A DNA stretch of 64,000 bases from Dokdonia pacifica (lineage in GTDB: Bacteria; Bacteroidota; Bacteroidia; Flavobacteriales; Flavobacteriaceae). Shown here one piece after another: positions 33,697 through 42,401 of the stretch. Every line of letters begins with the position of its first letter. The stretch's first letter is position 1. The stretch spans positions 124,001-188,000 of the forward strand of contig NZ_FZNY01000008.1 of the NCBI RefSeq assembly GCF_900188275.1. The letters run 5' to 3'. The position numbers and the translations under genes are program-made. The notes under the pieces are model-generated. The model was not told where the DNA came from and made no database searches. It was given only the letters and a program-made list of their open reading frames with translations.

Positions 33697-34932
33697 ATGT
33701 TTTCACTTTTTAGAGAAAATTTCCGTATTTCATTAGATAGTATCAAAAGTCAATTATTGAGAACTATCTTAACCGTACTTATTATTTCCCTTGGAATTTT
33801 TGCGCTGGTTGGAATACTTACATTTATAAAAGCATTTGAAAATACACTTACCAATGATTTTGCTTCTATCGGAAGTAATACCATCACCATACAGCGTTAT
33901 GAATTTTCAAACCAACGAAGAGGGGAACGTAAAATCATAAATCCTGTTATTGGATACCGAGATGTAAAAGAATTTGCAGAAACATATTCATATCCTACTG
34001 CTCAAACAGCTATATCTTTTACAGGTACTCGAAATGCTGAAGTAAAATATGAAAGTGAAAAAACAGATCCTGAAGTACGTGTGGTTGGAGTAAATGAAAA
34101 TTTTCTTCAAAATGGAGGGCTTAAATTAGACAAAGGAAGGAATTTTACTCCTTTTGACATTAGTAACAACACTCGTGTTTGTGTATTAGGTAGTGATTTT
34201 AATAAGAATCTATTTAAAGATGATAACCCTATTGGAAAAACAATAAGTATACGTGGTACAAAATTTAGTGTTATTGCCATTCTAGAAGAAAAGGGCGCTA
34301 CTTTTGGTAATAATCAAGATTTAAGAGTGCTTATTCCTATACAAGTAGCTCGCACTATGTTTACACAGCCCAACATTAATTATAATGTAAGTGTCATGGT
34401 AGATGACCCCGAATACTTAGATAGTGCAGAAGAAGAGGCGGTACTTACCTTTAGAAATATCCGAAAGCTATCACCTGTTGAAGAAAATAATTTTGGAATA
34501 GGTCGTAGTGATGATTTAGTAAATCAGATTGCTACCATAACTGGAGCATTAGGAATAGCCGCATGGGCAATAAGTTTAATTACCATTTTTGGATCTTGTA
34601 TCGCTTTAGTAAATATCATGCTCGTTTCGGTCACGGAGCGTACCCGAGAAATTGGAGTTCGAAAAGCATTAGGAGCTAAAAAATCTACGATTGCATTTCA
34701 GTTTTTATATGAAGCAATTATTATTGGACAATTAGGAGGAGCATTAGGTATATTTCTAGGAATTGGCGTCGGACTCATCATTGCAATATCCTTTGATCTT
34801 GTATTTACAGTTCCATGGAATGCTATTATCGCAGCAACAACCATTACATTTTTTATAGCAGTGGTATCAGGATTATTCCCAGCATTGAAAGCTGCCAAAT
34901 TAGACCCTATTGAGTCGTTGAGATATGAGTAA
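33697..34932 (+). CDS. MacB/FtsX-type ABC transporter permease
   Basis: The 411-residue membrane protein has the MacB layout: N-terminal membrane helix (ILTVLIISLGIFALVGILTFIKAF), a periplasmic MacB_PCD domain at about 60-250, and three C-terminal helices with the FtsX signature (LVNIMLVSVTERTREIGVRKALGAKKSTIAFQFLYEAIIIG). It would work with an ATPase encoded elsewhere, as none is adjacent. Export of a peptide or lipoprotein, or mechanotransmission, is typical. A large hairpin follows. Confidence 0.92.
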   Translation: MFSLFRENFRISLDSIKSQLLRTILTVLIISLGIFALVGILTFIKAFENTLTNDFASIGSNTITIQRYEFSNQRRGERKIINPVIGYRDVKEFAETYSYPTAQTAISFTGTRNAEVKYESEKTDPEVRVVGVNENFLQNGGLKLDKGRNFTPFDISNNTRVCVLGSDFNKNLFKDDNPIGKTISIRGTKFSVIAILEEKGATFGNNQDLRVLIPIQVARTMFTQPNINYNVSVMVDDPEYLDSAEEEAVLTFRNIRKLSPVEENNFGIGRSDDLVNQIATITGALGIAAWAISLITIFGSCIALVNIMLVSVTERTREIGVRKALGAKKSTIAFQFLYEAIIIGQLGGALGIFLGIGVGLIIAISFDLVFTVPWNAIIAATTITFFIAVVSGLFPALKAAKLDPIESLRYE

Positions 34933-34941
34933 TTTAGTATT

Positions 34942-34981
34942 GGTAATTATATAAAGATCTAAAAACCCTCATATAATTACC
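34942..34981. terminator. Bidirectional hairpin
   Basis: GGTAATTATAT and ATATAATTACC pair perfectly over an 18-nt loop, with weaker flanking pairing AGTATT / AATACT. It lies between the permease and the convergent DUF6495 gene and lacks a strong GC core. Confidence 0.55.
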
Positions 34982-34988
34982 TAAAATA

Positions 34989-35468
34989 CTACTCTTTAAT
35001 ATCTACAAAACGAGAAAACCATTGATATAAATCACCTTTTGTGATAACAGCACCTTGTTGAATCAATTTAAATTTATCAGCATTGGGTTTTTCGCCATAG
35101 TTTTTACTAGCACTCATAAACACCACATTATCGTCTCCTAAATTTTGCTGCAACCACTGATACCCTTCTTTTGTAGTAATATCGATGCCCTCTTTATCAA
35201 TTTTTACAGCAATTAATGCCATTTTATCTTCTCGCAATTCAAAAAGATGCATTTGGTTAGGAGACATATGCTCCAGGTAACTAGCCTTTGTTAATACATT
35301 TTCCCAAACGAGATCAGAAAAGACATCAATCTCTTCTTCGGCAACATGAGGTTTATTGGTTTTGATCTCCTGCCATTCATCTGCGGTGATGGATTGTGTA
35401 GCAAGAAAGTTAATAAACTCTTGGTGTAATTCTTCTAATTGTTCTTTTGTAAGTCGAGCGTATTGCAT
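34989..35468 (-). CDS. DUF6495-family protein
   Basis: The 159-residue protein starts MQYARLTKEQLEELHQEFINFLATQSITADEWQEIK, the recognisable DUF6495 opening. The rest (VWENVLTKASYLEHMSPNQMHLFELREDKMALIAVKID) is conserved in Bacteroidota but of unknown function; it is cytoplasmic. The 5' leader carries a palindrome copy between its -7 element (35540-35547, TATCTTTG) and start codon, as in guaB. Confidence 0.85.
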   Translation of the reverse strand: MQYARLTKEQLEELHQEFINFLATQSITADEWQEIKTNKPHVAEEEIDVFSDLVWENVLTKASYLEHMSPNQMHLFELREDKMALIAVKIDKEGIDITTKEGYQWLQQNLGDDNVVFMSASKNYGEKPNADKFKLIQQGAVITKGDLYQWFSRFVDIKE

Positions 35469-35494
35469 GCTATACCTTGTTTTATGTGTCTGAG

Positions 35495-35514
35495 TACGCT
35501 TTCGCGAAAGCGTA
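35495..35514. repeat. Extended palindrome in DUF6495 leader
   Basis: TACGCTTTCGCGAAAGCGTA, a perfect 20-bp palindrome transcribed in the 5' leader. Confidence 0.95.
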
Positions 35515-35606
35515 TAAAGATGTTTTATTTTTAGGGATGCAAAGATACTTATAAAAAACCCATTTCATAAGTAGTTACAGGGTTGTTTATCAATATATGT
35601 CATAAA

Positions 35607-35632
35607 AAAATCGCTCCATATGGAGCGATTTT
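35607..35632. terminator. Terminator of ribosomal operon
   Basis: AAAATCGCTCCA-TA-TGGAGCGATTTT, a 26-bp perfect palindrome after rplI on the minus strand. Confidence 0.88.
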
Positions 35633-35679
35633 AAATATGTATGATCAGAAATTAATAGTAACTTCTAATACCTATGTTC

Positions 35680-36132
35680 TTATTTTGCTTCTGCAATTAC
35701 ATCAAATGCAAATGGCACAACAACATCTCTATGAAAACGTATACTCGCTTCATAGCTACCTAAACGTTTGATGTTATTACCAGGGATAGTAATGAATTTC
35801 TTCTCTACAGCAACGCCTTCTTTTTCTAAAGCCGCTGAAAGGTCTGCATTATTTACAGATCCAAAAAGTTTATCTCCATCACCAGTCTTAGAACTGATCT
35901 TCACTTCTAATCCTTTTAATTTATCTGCTTCTTTCTGAGCATCATCAATTATTTTCTTTTCCTTATAAGCTCTTTGCTTTAAGTTCTCTGCAAGAACCTT
36001 TCTTGCAGAAGGAGTTGCAAGTACTGCTGCTCCTTGAGGAATTAGAAAATTTCTTCCGTAACCATTTTTCACTGTTACGATATCGTCTGCAAATCCTAGA
36101 TTCTCAACGTCTCTTTTTAATATAAGTTCCAT
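35680..36132 (-). CDS. rplI: Ribosomal protein bL9
   Basis: The 150-residue protein has the bL9 form: MELILKRDVENLGFADDIVTVKNGYGRNFLIPQGAAVLATPSARKVL, then a long charged helix and a C-terminal domain with GDGDKLFGSVNNADLSAAL. Typical family length. Third gene of the rpsF-rpsR-rplI operon, 13 nt after rpsR, and followed by a hairpin terminator. Confidence 0.98.
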   Translation of the reverse strand: MELILKRDVENLGFADDIVTVKNGYGRNFLIPQGAAVLATPSARKVLAENLKQRAYKEKKIIDDAQKEADKLKGLEVKISSKTGDGDKLFGSVNNADLSAALEKEGVAVEKKFITIPGNNIKRLGSYEASIRFHRDVVVPFAFDVIAEAK

Positions 36133-36145
36133 GAATGTCTAGTTT

Positions 36146-36445
36146 TTATTTGTATAAATCAGTCACGTAAGGCATAAGTGCTAAGTGGCGTGCACGTTTT
36201 ACAGCTACACTTACTTTACGTTGATATTTTAATGATGTTCCAGTAAGACGACGTGGTAACAATTTACCTTGCTCGTTTACAAAAGACAATAACCAATCTG
36301 CATCTTTATAATCAACGTATTTAATACCTGATTTCTTAAAACGACAGTATTTTTTTGTCTTATTAGTTTCAATGTTTAAAGGCGTAAGATATCTGATATC
36401 TCCGTCTTTTTTTCCTTTTGCTTGTTGTTCGATAGAAGATGCCAT
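36146..36445 (-). CDS. rpsR: Ribosomal protein bS18
   Basis: The 99-residue protein matches bS18 ([54 protein letters not shown]) with the conserved C-terminal basic block that binds 16S rRNA and bS6. The first 20 residues are the usual Bacteroidota extension. It lies 2 nt behind rpsF. Confidence 0.98.
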   Translation of the reverse strand: MASSIEQQAKGKKDGDIRYLTPLNIETNKTKKYCRFKKSGIKYVDYKDADWLLSFVNEQGKLLPRRLTGTSLKYQRKVSVAVKRARHLALMPYVTDLYK

Positions 36446-36447
36446 AA

Positions 36448-36786
36448 TTACGCTTGTTTTTTGTTTCTAGCTACTCTTTTTTCAGCCCAAGCAATTGCAT
36501 GCTTGTCTAATTTTACAGTAAGATAACGCATTACACGCTCATCACGACGGAACGTAAGCTCATACTCAGAGATTGCCTCTCCAGGTACTGTAAATTCAAA
36601 TAAGTGATAAAAACCACTTTTCTTGTGTTGGATAGGATAAGCAAGCTTTTTAAGCCCCCAATCCTCTTTGTTAACCATCTTAGCACCCTTGCTTTTAAGA
36701 AAATCTTCGTACTTCTTAACTGTTTCCTTTATCTGTTCATCAGATAAAACGGGATTCAAGATGAAAACAGTTTCATAATGATTCAT
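36448..36786 (-). CDS. rpsF: Ribosomal protein bS6
   Basis: The 112-residue protein is a standard bS6: [65 protein letters not shown]. It forms the 30S platform with bS18. The promoter lies at 36816-36846, and the operon is rpsF-rpsR-rplI. Confidence 0.98.
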   Translation of the reverse strand: MNHYETVFILNPVLSDEQIKETVKKYEDFLKSKGAKMVNKEDWGLKKLAYPIQHKKSGFYHLFEFTVPGEAISEYELTFRRDERVMRYLTVKLDKHAIAWAEKRVARNKKQA

Positions 36787-36815
36787 ATAGAATGATTTTA
36801 ATTTAAAAATGAGTG

Positions 36816-36846
36816 CAAAATTAAGTATAGTTATTGATTTAGCAAA
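36816..36846 (-). promoter_or_regulatory. Promoter of rpsF operon
   Basis: Minus strand TTTG (36846-36843), 19-nt spacer, TAATTTTG (36823-36816). A good match to the Bacteroidota consensus, about 30 nt from the start. Confidence 0.75.
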
Positions 36847-37072
36847 GTATATTTTAGATAAATATGCTCTTAAATACTCGTTTTTATTGAATACGTGTAA
36901 TAATTAACCCTAATTAATTATAATAAAACAACTTATAGCCATATAGAACTCACATCATCACACTCAAAGAGTCGATAAAAAACATAAAAATCCGACGAAA
37001 TTCACTTTTTTATTGGTGTTTCCTTTTTTTTTGAGTATTATTGTATCACTTAACCTATTTAAATTAAAGACT

Positions 37073-37774
37073 GTGGAAGGAGTAATTCTAGATTGCGCTG
37101 TTGTTGACGACTCAAGTCTACAACGCCTTGCGATTGTAAAAATGATCAGTGATCATCCTAATTTACGACTCGTAGCCGAATACAATAATGCCATAGAGAC
37201 AAAAAATGGTTTACTTGAAACAAAAGTAGATCTGATTTTTCTTGATATTGAAATGCCTATTTTATCTGGATTTGATCTCCTTGATGATCTTATCCATAAA
37301 CCACAAATCATATTTGTTACAGGAAAAACAAAATATGCGTACAAAGCATTTAATTATAATGCTATTGATTATTTACGCAAGCCTATAACGAAAGATAGAT
37401 TTACAAATGCGGTATACAAAGCAATAAGTTTATACAAACTAAAAACAGAAGGAGCTGTAGATGATGATGATTACATCTTTGTAAAGAGTAATCTTAAAAA
37501 GAAAAAGGTAATGCTTAATGAGCTAAAATATATCACCGCATTAGGTGACTATGTAAAGCTTGTTACAGTACATGACCCTATCGTAGTACTTGCTACTATG
37601 AAATCTTTTGTAGCACAACTACCACCAGAACGTTTTATGCGTATTCATAAATCTTACATTATCAATATAGATAAAGTAGATAAATACAATAGTAGAAACA
37701 TTGAGATTGATGGAGAAAAAATTCCATTAAGTCGTCATAAAAAGACAGAGTTAATTGAAGCATTATCTGCTTAA
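37073..37774 (+). CDS. LytTR-type response regulator
   Basis: The protein of about 233 residues has a receiver domain with the acidic pair VVDDS, phosphoacceptor Asp58 (FLDIEMP), Thr in FVTGKTK and Lys in RKPITKD. A LytTR DNA-binding domain (FVKSNLKKKKVMLNELKYITALGDYVKLV, RIHKSYIINIDKVDKYNS) covers the last 100 residues. I choose GTG 37073 as start because VILDCAVVDDSSLQ is the usual opening; a TTG at 37013 would add a hydrophobic stretch. No kinase gene is adjacent, so it is an orphan regulator here. Confidence 0.88.
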   Translation: MEGVILDCAVVDDSSLQRLAIVKMISDHPNLRLVAEYNNAIETKNGLLETKVDLIFLDIEMPILSGFDLLDDLIHKPQIIFVTGKTKYAYKAFNYNAIDYLRKPITKDRFTNAVYKAISLYKLKTEGAVDDDDYIFVKSNLKKKKVMLNELKYITALGDYVKLVTVHDPIVVLATMKSFVAQLPPERFMRIHKSYIINIDKVDKYNSRNIEIDGEKIPLSRHKKTELIEALSA

Positions 37775-37796
37775 ATTAATTCCAATTTACAACAGT

Positions 37797-37826
37797 AAAA
37801 TCCGCTCCCCCAAATAAGCGGATTTT
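37797..37826 (+). terminator. Terminator of LytTR regulator gene
   Basis: AAAATCCGCT - AGCGGATTTT around a 10-nt loop, followed by T residues. Confidence 0.85.
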
Positions 37827-37860
37827 TTTATGCGCTATTTTTAAAGACGAAGCTAAATTT

Positions 37861-37985
37861 ATTTGTGCAAGTAGGTTGACGACATACGCTTTCAGAGAAC
37901 ATTGTGACGTAGAAGTATGCAGAGCGAGTCGAAGTACGAAATCGAGCTTGCGAGACCTGCCTGCCGGCAGACAGGTTCACAACTA
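37861..37985. repeat. Decayed interspersed repeat cluster
   Basis: About 125 bp of noncoding sequence between the LytTR gene and priA. It includes the near-perfect palindrome ACCTG-C-CTGCCGGCAG-A-CAGGT at 37955-37976 and words (GAGCGAGTCGAAGT) typical of flavobacterial intergenic repeats. It is markedly GC-richer than its neighbours. Confidence 0.55.
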
Positions 37986-38009
37986 TAAGGTAAAACCTAA
38001 AAGTATAGA

Positions 38010-40463
38010 CTAATAACAGTCTACGTCTATTATAAGACGTACGCTTCTGTATTGAGGTATGGCCTTAAAACTAGTTTGTACCCTAGCAATAAGCCCTTTT
38101 ATTTGTTTTAAGTTTTGCCTTCTATTAATCTTAATGAGCACATTACGACGGTATTGATTACGAATACGCGCTACAGGTGGGGTTTCAGGGCCTAATACAG
38201 CATCACGCCCTAATGCTTGGCGTAAAGCTTTTGCTACCCATATACTAGATTCTTCTATTTTCTGATAATCTCGATGTCGTAAAGTAATACGCACAAGTCT
38301 ATAAAAAGGCGGGTATTTAAAATCGTGTCGTTCTTGCAGTTGTTCTTCATACATCGCATCAAACTTATTGGCAGATACCTGTTGCAATATTTGATGATAC
38401 GGATTGTATGTTTGCACTAATACCTTCCCTTGTTTTTCTGTTCTACCTGCCCTACCCGACACTTGGGCTATTAATTGATAACTTCTTTCATGTGCCCTAA
38501 AGTCTGGAAAATTAAGCATACTATCTGCATTCAGTATGCCTACTAAAGTTACATTTCTAAAATCAAGACCTTTGGTAAGCATCTGTGTACCTACCAGAAT
38601 ATCAATTTCCTCTTGCTCAAATGCTGTTATTATTTTTTCAAACCCATATTTACCCCTTGTTGTGTCAGAGTCCATACGCGCAATGGAGTATTCAGGATAT
38701 AATTCTTTAAGCTCTGCTTCTATTTGTTCCGTGCCAAAACCTTTGGTTGTTAAATCCGGACTTCCACAAGCCATACATTTTAATTGCATTGCGATATGAT
38801 GTCCGCAGTAATGACATCGCAACTGATTTCTATATTTATGATATGTCAAACTCACATCACAATTAGGGCATTGTGGAGCATGCCCACAAGTCTTACACTC
38901 TAAAACAGGTGAGAAACCTCTTCTATTTTGAAACAAGATAACTTGCTCTCCTAGCTGTAATGCATCTGTGATTGCCCTTAATAGCGTGTCACTAAAATGC
39001 CCTGTCATCTCCCGCTTTCGTTGTTTTTCTTTAATATCTACTAGGTTTATTTCTGGCATTAAGATATTACCATGCCTATGCCCTAAGTATACATAACCAT
39101 ATTTTCCATGTCTAGCATTGTAGACAGTTTCTACACTAGGGGTTGCCGACCCTAGTATCACTTTTGCTTTAAACAAGTGCCCTAATACCACTGCAGCATC
39201 CCTTGCATGATAACGAGGCGCAGGATCATATTGTTTAAAACTACTTTCATGCTCTTCATCAACAACAATTAATTCTAGTTCATAAAAAGGGAGTAACATT
39301 GCACTACGAGCACCAATAATAATCTGAGCTTTCGAAGCATTTTGAAGTACATTATTCCAAACTTCTACGCGTTCATGTACAGAATATTTAGAATGAAAAA
39401 CAGCCACCTTTTCTCCAAAATAATTTTGTAATCTAGAAATTAATTGCGTGGTTAATGCTATTTCAGGTAATAAGTATAAAATCTGTTTTCCTGTATGGAG
39501 CAACTCTTCTATTATAGATACATATATTTCTGTTTTTCCTGATGCTGTAACACCATGGAGTAAACATACATTTTGTGTTTCAAAACTTTCTTTGACTTGC
39601 GCTAAAGCTTCTACTTGATGTTCATTTAATGTTTTTGTGCCGCTTGTTTCTCCTTCAAATTCTACGCGGTCTTTTCTTTTTTCATATGTTTCAAAAATAC
39701 CTTTTGCAACAAGAGTTTTAACTTGTGTTGCTGTTGCGTTTGCCGCTTTTTGTAATGCTAATGTTGTAATGGGTTTATTGGTTTTCGCTTTAAGCGAAAA
39801 AAAAGCAAGTAATAATTCTCTCTGTTTAGGAGCCCTCGATAAAGAATCCAACAATGCTACAAAAGCCTTTTCTTCTTTATAATGGGAGTGTAATTGCACA
39901 AAAGTAACAAGCTTAGGTTTGTATTGTTCATATACTTCTTCTTGTACAGATATTGCTCCTTTATCTAGTAATTTTTTAATGGTGGGTAATACTTTACGCT
40001 TACCCAATATATCCATGACTTCCTGTATTTTAATCACAGATTGATGTTGTAACGCTTCGTAGATTAAAAACTCATCGTCTTGAAGATCTTCATCTTGAAG
40101 AACAACTTCAGGTTGTAATCGTATGATTGTTTCACTTTCCAACAAGAAAGCACTAGGAAGTGATGCTCGCATGACCTCTCCTTCTGTACACATATAGTAG
40201 GAAGCCATCCAAGACCATAGTTCAAATTGTTTTTGAGTTACTATAGGTTTTTCATCAAGAATATGTTCTATTTCCTTGGCTTCGTATAGTGTAGGTGGCG
40301 TTGTATGTATATTTTTTACTAAAGCAGCATACACTTTTGACTTTCCAAAAGGAACTGCTACCCGCATACCTGCTTGTAAAAATTTTGCTTCAGCTTCGGT
40401 AATACTATACGTAAAAGCTTTTTCTACAGGAATAGGAAGTATGGCATCTATAAAGTATGGCAT
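38010..40463 (-). CDS. priA: Primosomal replication-restart helicase PriA
   Basis: The 817-residue protein restarts stalled replication forks. It has the N-terminal DNA-binding domain (VRVAVPFGKSKVYAALV), Walker A GVTASGKT at 304-311, DEEH at 402-405, a zinc region with eight Cys near 520-570 (CKTCGHAPQCPNCDVSL, CHYCGHH, CMACGSPDL) and motifs through QVSGRAGRTEK. Full family length and all motifs present. It is alone between noncoding regions. Its last five codons approach the decayed repeat cluster. Confidence 0.97.
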   Translation of the reverse strand: MPYFIDAILPIPVEKAFTYSITEAEAKFLQAGMRVAVPFGKSKVYAALVKNIHTTPPTLYEAKEIEHILDEKPIVTQKQFELWSWMASYYMCTEGEVMRASLPSAFLLESETIIRLQPEVVLQDEDLQDDEFLIYEALQHQSVIKIQEVMDILGKRKVLPTIKKLLDKGAISVQEEVYEQYKPKLVTFVQLHSHYKEEKAFVALLDSLSRAPKQRELLLAFFSLKAKTNKPITTLALQKAANATATQVKTLVAKGIFETYEKRKDRVEFEGETSGTKTLNEHQVEALAQVKESFETQNVCLLHGVTASGKTEIYVSIIEELLHTGKQILYLLPEIALTTQLISRLQNYFGEKVAVFHSKYSVHERVEVWNNVLQNASKAQIIIGARSAMLLPFYELELIVVDEEHESSFKQYDPAPRYHARDAAVVLGHLFKAKVILGSATPSVETVYNARHGKYGYVYLGHRHGNILMPEINLVDIKEKQRKREMTGHFSDTLLRAITDALQLGEQVILFQNRRGFSPVLECKTCGHAPQCPNCDVSLTYHKYRNQLRCHYCGHHIAMQLKCMACGSPDLTTKGFGTEQIEAELKELYPEYSIARMDSDTTRGKYGFEKIITAFEQEEIDILVGTQMLTKGLDFRNVTLVGILNADSMLNFPDFRAHERSYQLIAQVSGRAGRTEKQGKVLVQTYNPYHQILQQVSANKFDAMYEEQLQERHDFKYPPFYRLVRITLRHRDYQKIEESSIWVAKALRQALGRDAVLGPETPPVARIRNQYRRNVLIKINRRQNLKQIKGLIARVQTSFKAIPQYRSVRLIIDVDCY

Positions 40464-40553
40464 TTAGCATCAAAATATAAACGAAAATACAAAGTAAGTA
40501 AGATGTTCTTGCTGTATCTGGATAAGAATTATAAACAAAGTAAAAACAGTAAC

Positions 40554-40584
40554 AAAAAAAGGAAGCTACCCGAAGGCTGCTTCC
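40554..40584 (-). terminator. Terminator of tail-collar genes
   Basis: GGAAGC...GCTTCC hairpin with TTCG in the loop on the minus strand, followed by T7. It ends the tandem collar genes. Confidence 0.7.
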
Positions 40585-40624
40585 CCTTATATCTTTTCAA
40601 TTAAAAATTGAAAATTATTTATTT

Positions 40625-41164
40625 CTAGTTTCTACTTGGGAATACCCCTTGTAGTGCTATGATATAATGTACTCCCAAAAATGGTTGTAAGTTATTATAT
40701 GCTTGTTGCCCTCCATTCATACCTACAGTAGTCGCTGTAGTTACTGCAGAGTCATTTAGTTTATTTCCTGCTGATGCGCTTGTATATACATCTCCCTCTC
40801 CTAAGAAGTTTCCATCTGGATCAGATTCTCCTCCTGTATCACCAACATTTACTGAAGTAGTAGAAGTTACTGTATGATTATGAGAAGGTAAATTTGTTAT
40901 ATTAAGAGTTATTGTTTCTCTTCCTCCCTTTTCTCCTAATCGATAAGCACTTAATCCTGGCCCATTTCCTGGGTGGATAGCAGCCCTACCTCTTAAATCT
41001 GGTAATGCAAATGTTGTTCTTCCGTCTCCGCCATAGGTAGTTCCTAAGATAGAGAACAAAGCCGAGTATTGGCTTATAGCTAATAATTGTCCGTCACAGT
41101 ATGCCCAAGCTCTTGGTGCAAAATTTCCTGCAAATAGTTTAATTTCTCCTAAAAATGGATCCAT
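40625..41164 (-). CDS. Tail-collar (MdpB-like) protein, copy 2
   Basis: The 179-residue protein starts at the ATG at 41164 (MDPFLGEIKLFAGNFAPRAWAYCDGQLLAISQYSALFSILGTTYGGDGRTTFALPDLRGRAAIHPG). This is the phage tail-collar/microcystin-dependent MdpB fold; the middle contains a Gly/Thr/Asn-rich spike (GDTGGESDPDGNFLGEGD). Such proteins occur as free genes in many bacteria and probably act at the cell surface or as spikes. It lies 46 nt behind its paralogue. Confidence 0.85.
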   Translation of the reverse strand: MDPFLGEIKLFAGNFAPRAWAYCDGQLLAISQYSALFSILGTTYGGDGRTTFALPDLRGRAAIHPGNGPGLSAYRLGEKGGRETITLNITNLPSHNHTVTSTTSVNVGDTGGESDPDGNFLGEGDVYTSASAGNKLNDSAVTTATTVGMNGGQQAYNNLQPFLGVHYIIALQGVFPSRN

Positions 41165-41210
41165 GATATATTGTTTTTTTGTATTGTTAGTAAAATTGAT
41201 TAGATAGCTA

Positions 41211-41750
41211 TTAATTTCTAGATGGATACGATCCAAACATGCAAATAATATAATTAGCCGTACCAAAAGGTTTCATGGTATTAAAGCTTTGACCTCCGCC
41301 AGTGTTAGTCATAGAACTAGCTGTTGTCATAGCTCCACCGTTAAGCTTATTTCCTGCTGATGCGCCTGTATAAGCATCTCCCTCTCCTAAGAAGTTTCCA
41401 TCTGGATCAGATTCTCCTCCAGTATCGCCTACATTTACGTCTGTATTACTTGCTGCTATGTGATTGTGAGTAGGCATCTGACCAATAGTAAGGGTATGTT
41501 CTTCAGACCCTCCTTTTTGTCCTAATCTATATGTAGATAGTCCAGGACCATGACCAGGGTGAATAGGTGTTCTACCTCTCAAATCAGGTAATGCAAAGGT
41601 TGTTCTGCCATCTCCTCCATAGGTAGTTCCTAGGATAGAGAATAGAGCTGTATTTTGTGCAATAGGCAATAATTGTCCATTACAAAATGCCCAACTCCTA
41701 GGCGCAAAATTCCCCGCAAACATTACAATTTCGCCAATAAATGGATTCAT
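41211..41750 (-). CDS. Tail-collar (MdpB-like) protein, copy 1
   Basis: The 179-residue protein has the same length and layout as the downstream paralogue (MNPFIGEIVMFAGNFAPRSWAFCNGQLLPIAQNTALFSILGTTYGGDGRTTFALPDLRGRTPIHPG) and differs mainly in the C-terminal half. Both have no signal peptide. The pair has no other phage gene nearby. A stretch of 46 nt is identical between the two genes, indicating recent duplication or conversion. Confidence 0.87.
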   Translation of the reverse strand: MNPFIGEIVMFAGNFAPRSWAFCNGQLLPIAQNTALFSILGTTYGGDGRTTFALPDLRGRTPIHPGHGPGLSTYRLGQKGGSEEHTLTIGQMPTHNHIAASNTDVNVGDTGGESDPDGNFLGEGDAYTGASAGNKLNGGAMTTASSMTNTGGGQSFNTMKPFGTANYIICMFGSYPSRN

Positions 41751-41846
41751 AATTGTGTGTGTTTTAGTGTTAGTTAATAATTTTCTCCATCAAATAATTT
41801 TTAAATAATTTGACATTCCACCAAATCTAAAACTTATGACCAAGAA

Positions 41847-41872
41847 AAAACCCCGTATTTTTACGGGGTTTT
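41847..41872. terminator. Terminator of DUF2147 gene
   Basis: AAAACCCCGTA-TTTT-TACGGGGTTTT, an 11-bp perfect stem usable in both directions. Confidence 0.9.
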
Positions 41873-41897
41873 ATAATTAAGTAATTATTTACTAGTA

Positions 41898-42332
41898 TTA
41901 TTCTATACGTATCCAATCTTGAGTTCTGTAAAAAAAAGCTATATATCCTCTTACATGAAGGATAGAAGCATCCTCCTCATCTAGCCATATTTTTGCCGTA
42001 TATTTCTTTCCTTTTTCAGGATCAAAAATGGTTCCTCCTTTATATTCTCCATCATCTTCTTTGAGGTTTTTTATAATATCTAAACCTATCACAGGAGTAT
42101 TCTTTTCATTGCCTTCACATTTATTACAGACCTCATCTTGACGAGTTACATCTGTAATTGCCACTACCTTTCCATATACAGCATCTCCTTTTTTATAAAT
42201 CTCAACAGTAGATTTTGCTTCTCCAGTTTCATCATCTATTGTTTTCCACTTACCAAAAATAGTTCCTTGTTGCGCATAAGCTTGCACAAAAAACAATAGG
42301 CATACAAAAGGCATTAAAACTTTACTATTCAT
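41898..42332 (-). CDS. DUF2147-family exported protein
   Basis: The 144-residue protein has a signal peptide ending at AYAQQ. The mature part (GTIFGKWKTIDDETGEAKSTVEIYKKGDAVYGKVVAI, CNKCEGNEKNTPVIGLDIIKNLKEDDGEYKGGTIFDPEKGKKYTAKIWLDE, LHVRGYIAFFYRTQDW) matches DUF2147 beta-barrel proteins, whose function is unknown. It is flanked by two terminators and so is monocistronic. Confidence 0.92.
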   Translation of the reverse strand: MNSKVLMPFVCLLFFVQAYAQQGTIFGKWKTIDDETGEAKSTVEIYKKGDAVYGKVVAITDVTRQDEVCNKCEGNEKNTPVIGLDIIKNLKEDDGEYKGGTIFDPEKGKKYTAKIWLDEEDASILHVRGYIAFFYRTQDWIRIE

Positions 42333-42357
42333 CTATTTCAAATTTCATATAAAAAAT

Positions 42358-42381
42358 AACGGTAGGCTAAGGCCTACCGTT
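42358..42381 (-). terminator. Terminator of nadC-yihY-CHI operon
   Basis: AACGGTAGGC-TAAG-GCCTACCGTT with a T-rich tail on the minus strand. Confidence 0.85.
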
Positions 42382-42401
42382 TATCATATCATATAAGGAT
42401 A

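Noticed and set aside
39782-39800. TTTTCGCTT-T-AAGCGAAAA palindrome in priA as another copy of the 16-bp repeat
   Set aside because: The order of the arms differs from CGCTTTCGCGAAAGCG; probably chance within codons for FSLKAK.
40625-41750. Prophage indicated by tail-collar genes
   Set aside because: No capsid, terminase, integrase or other tail genes are nearby; MdpB-like collar genes are common as free genes.
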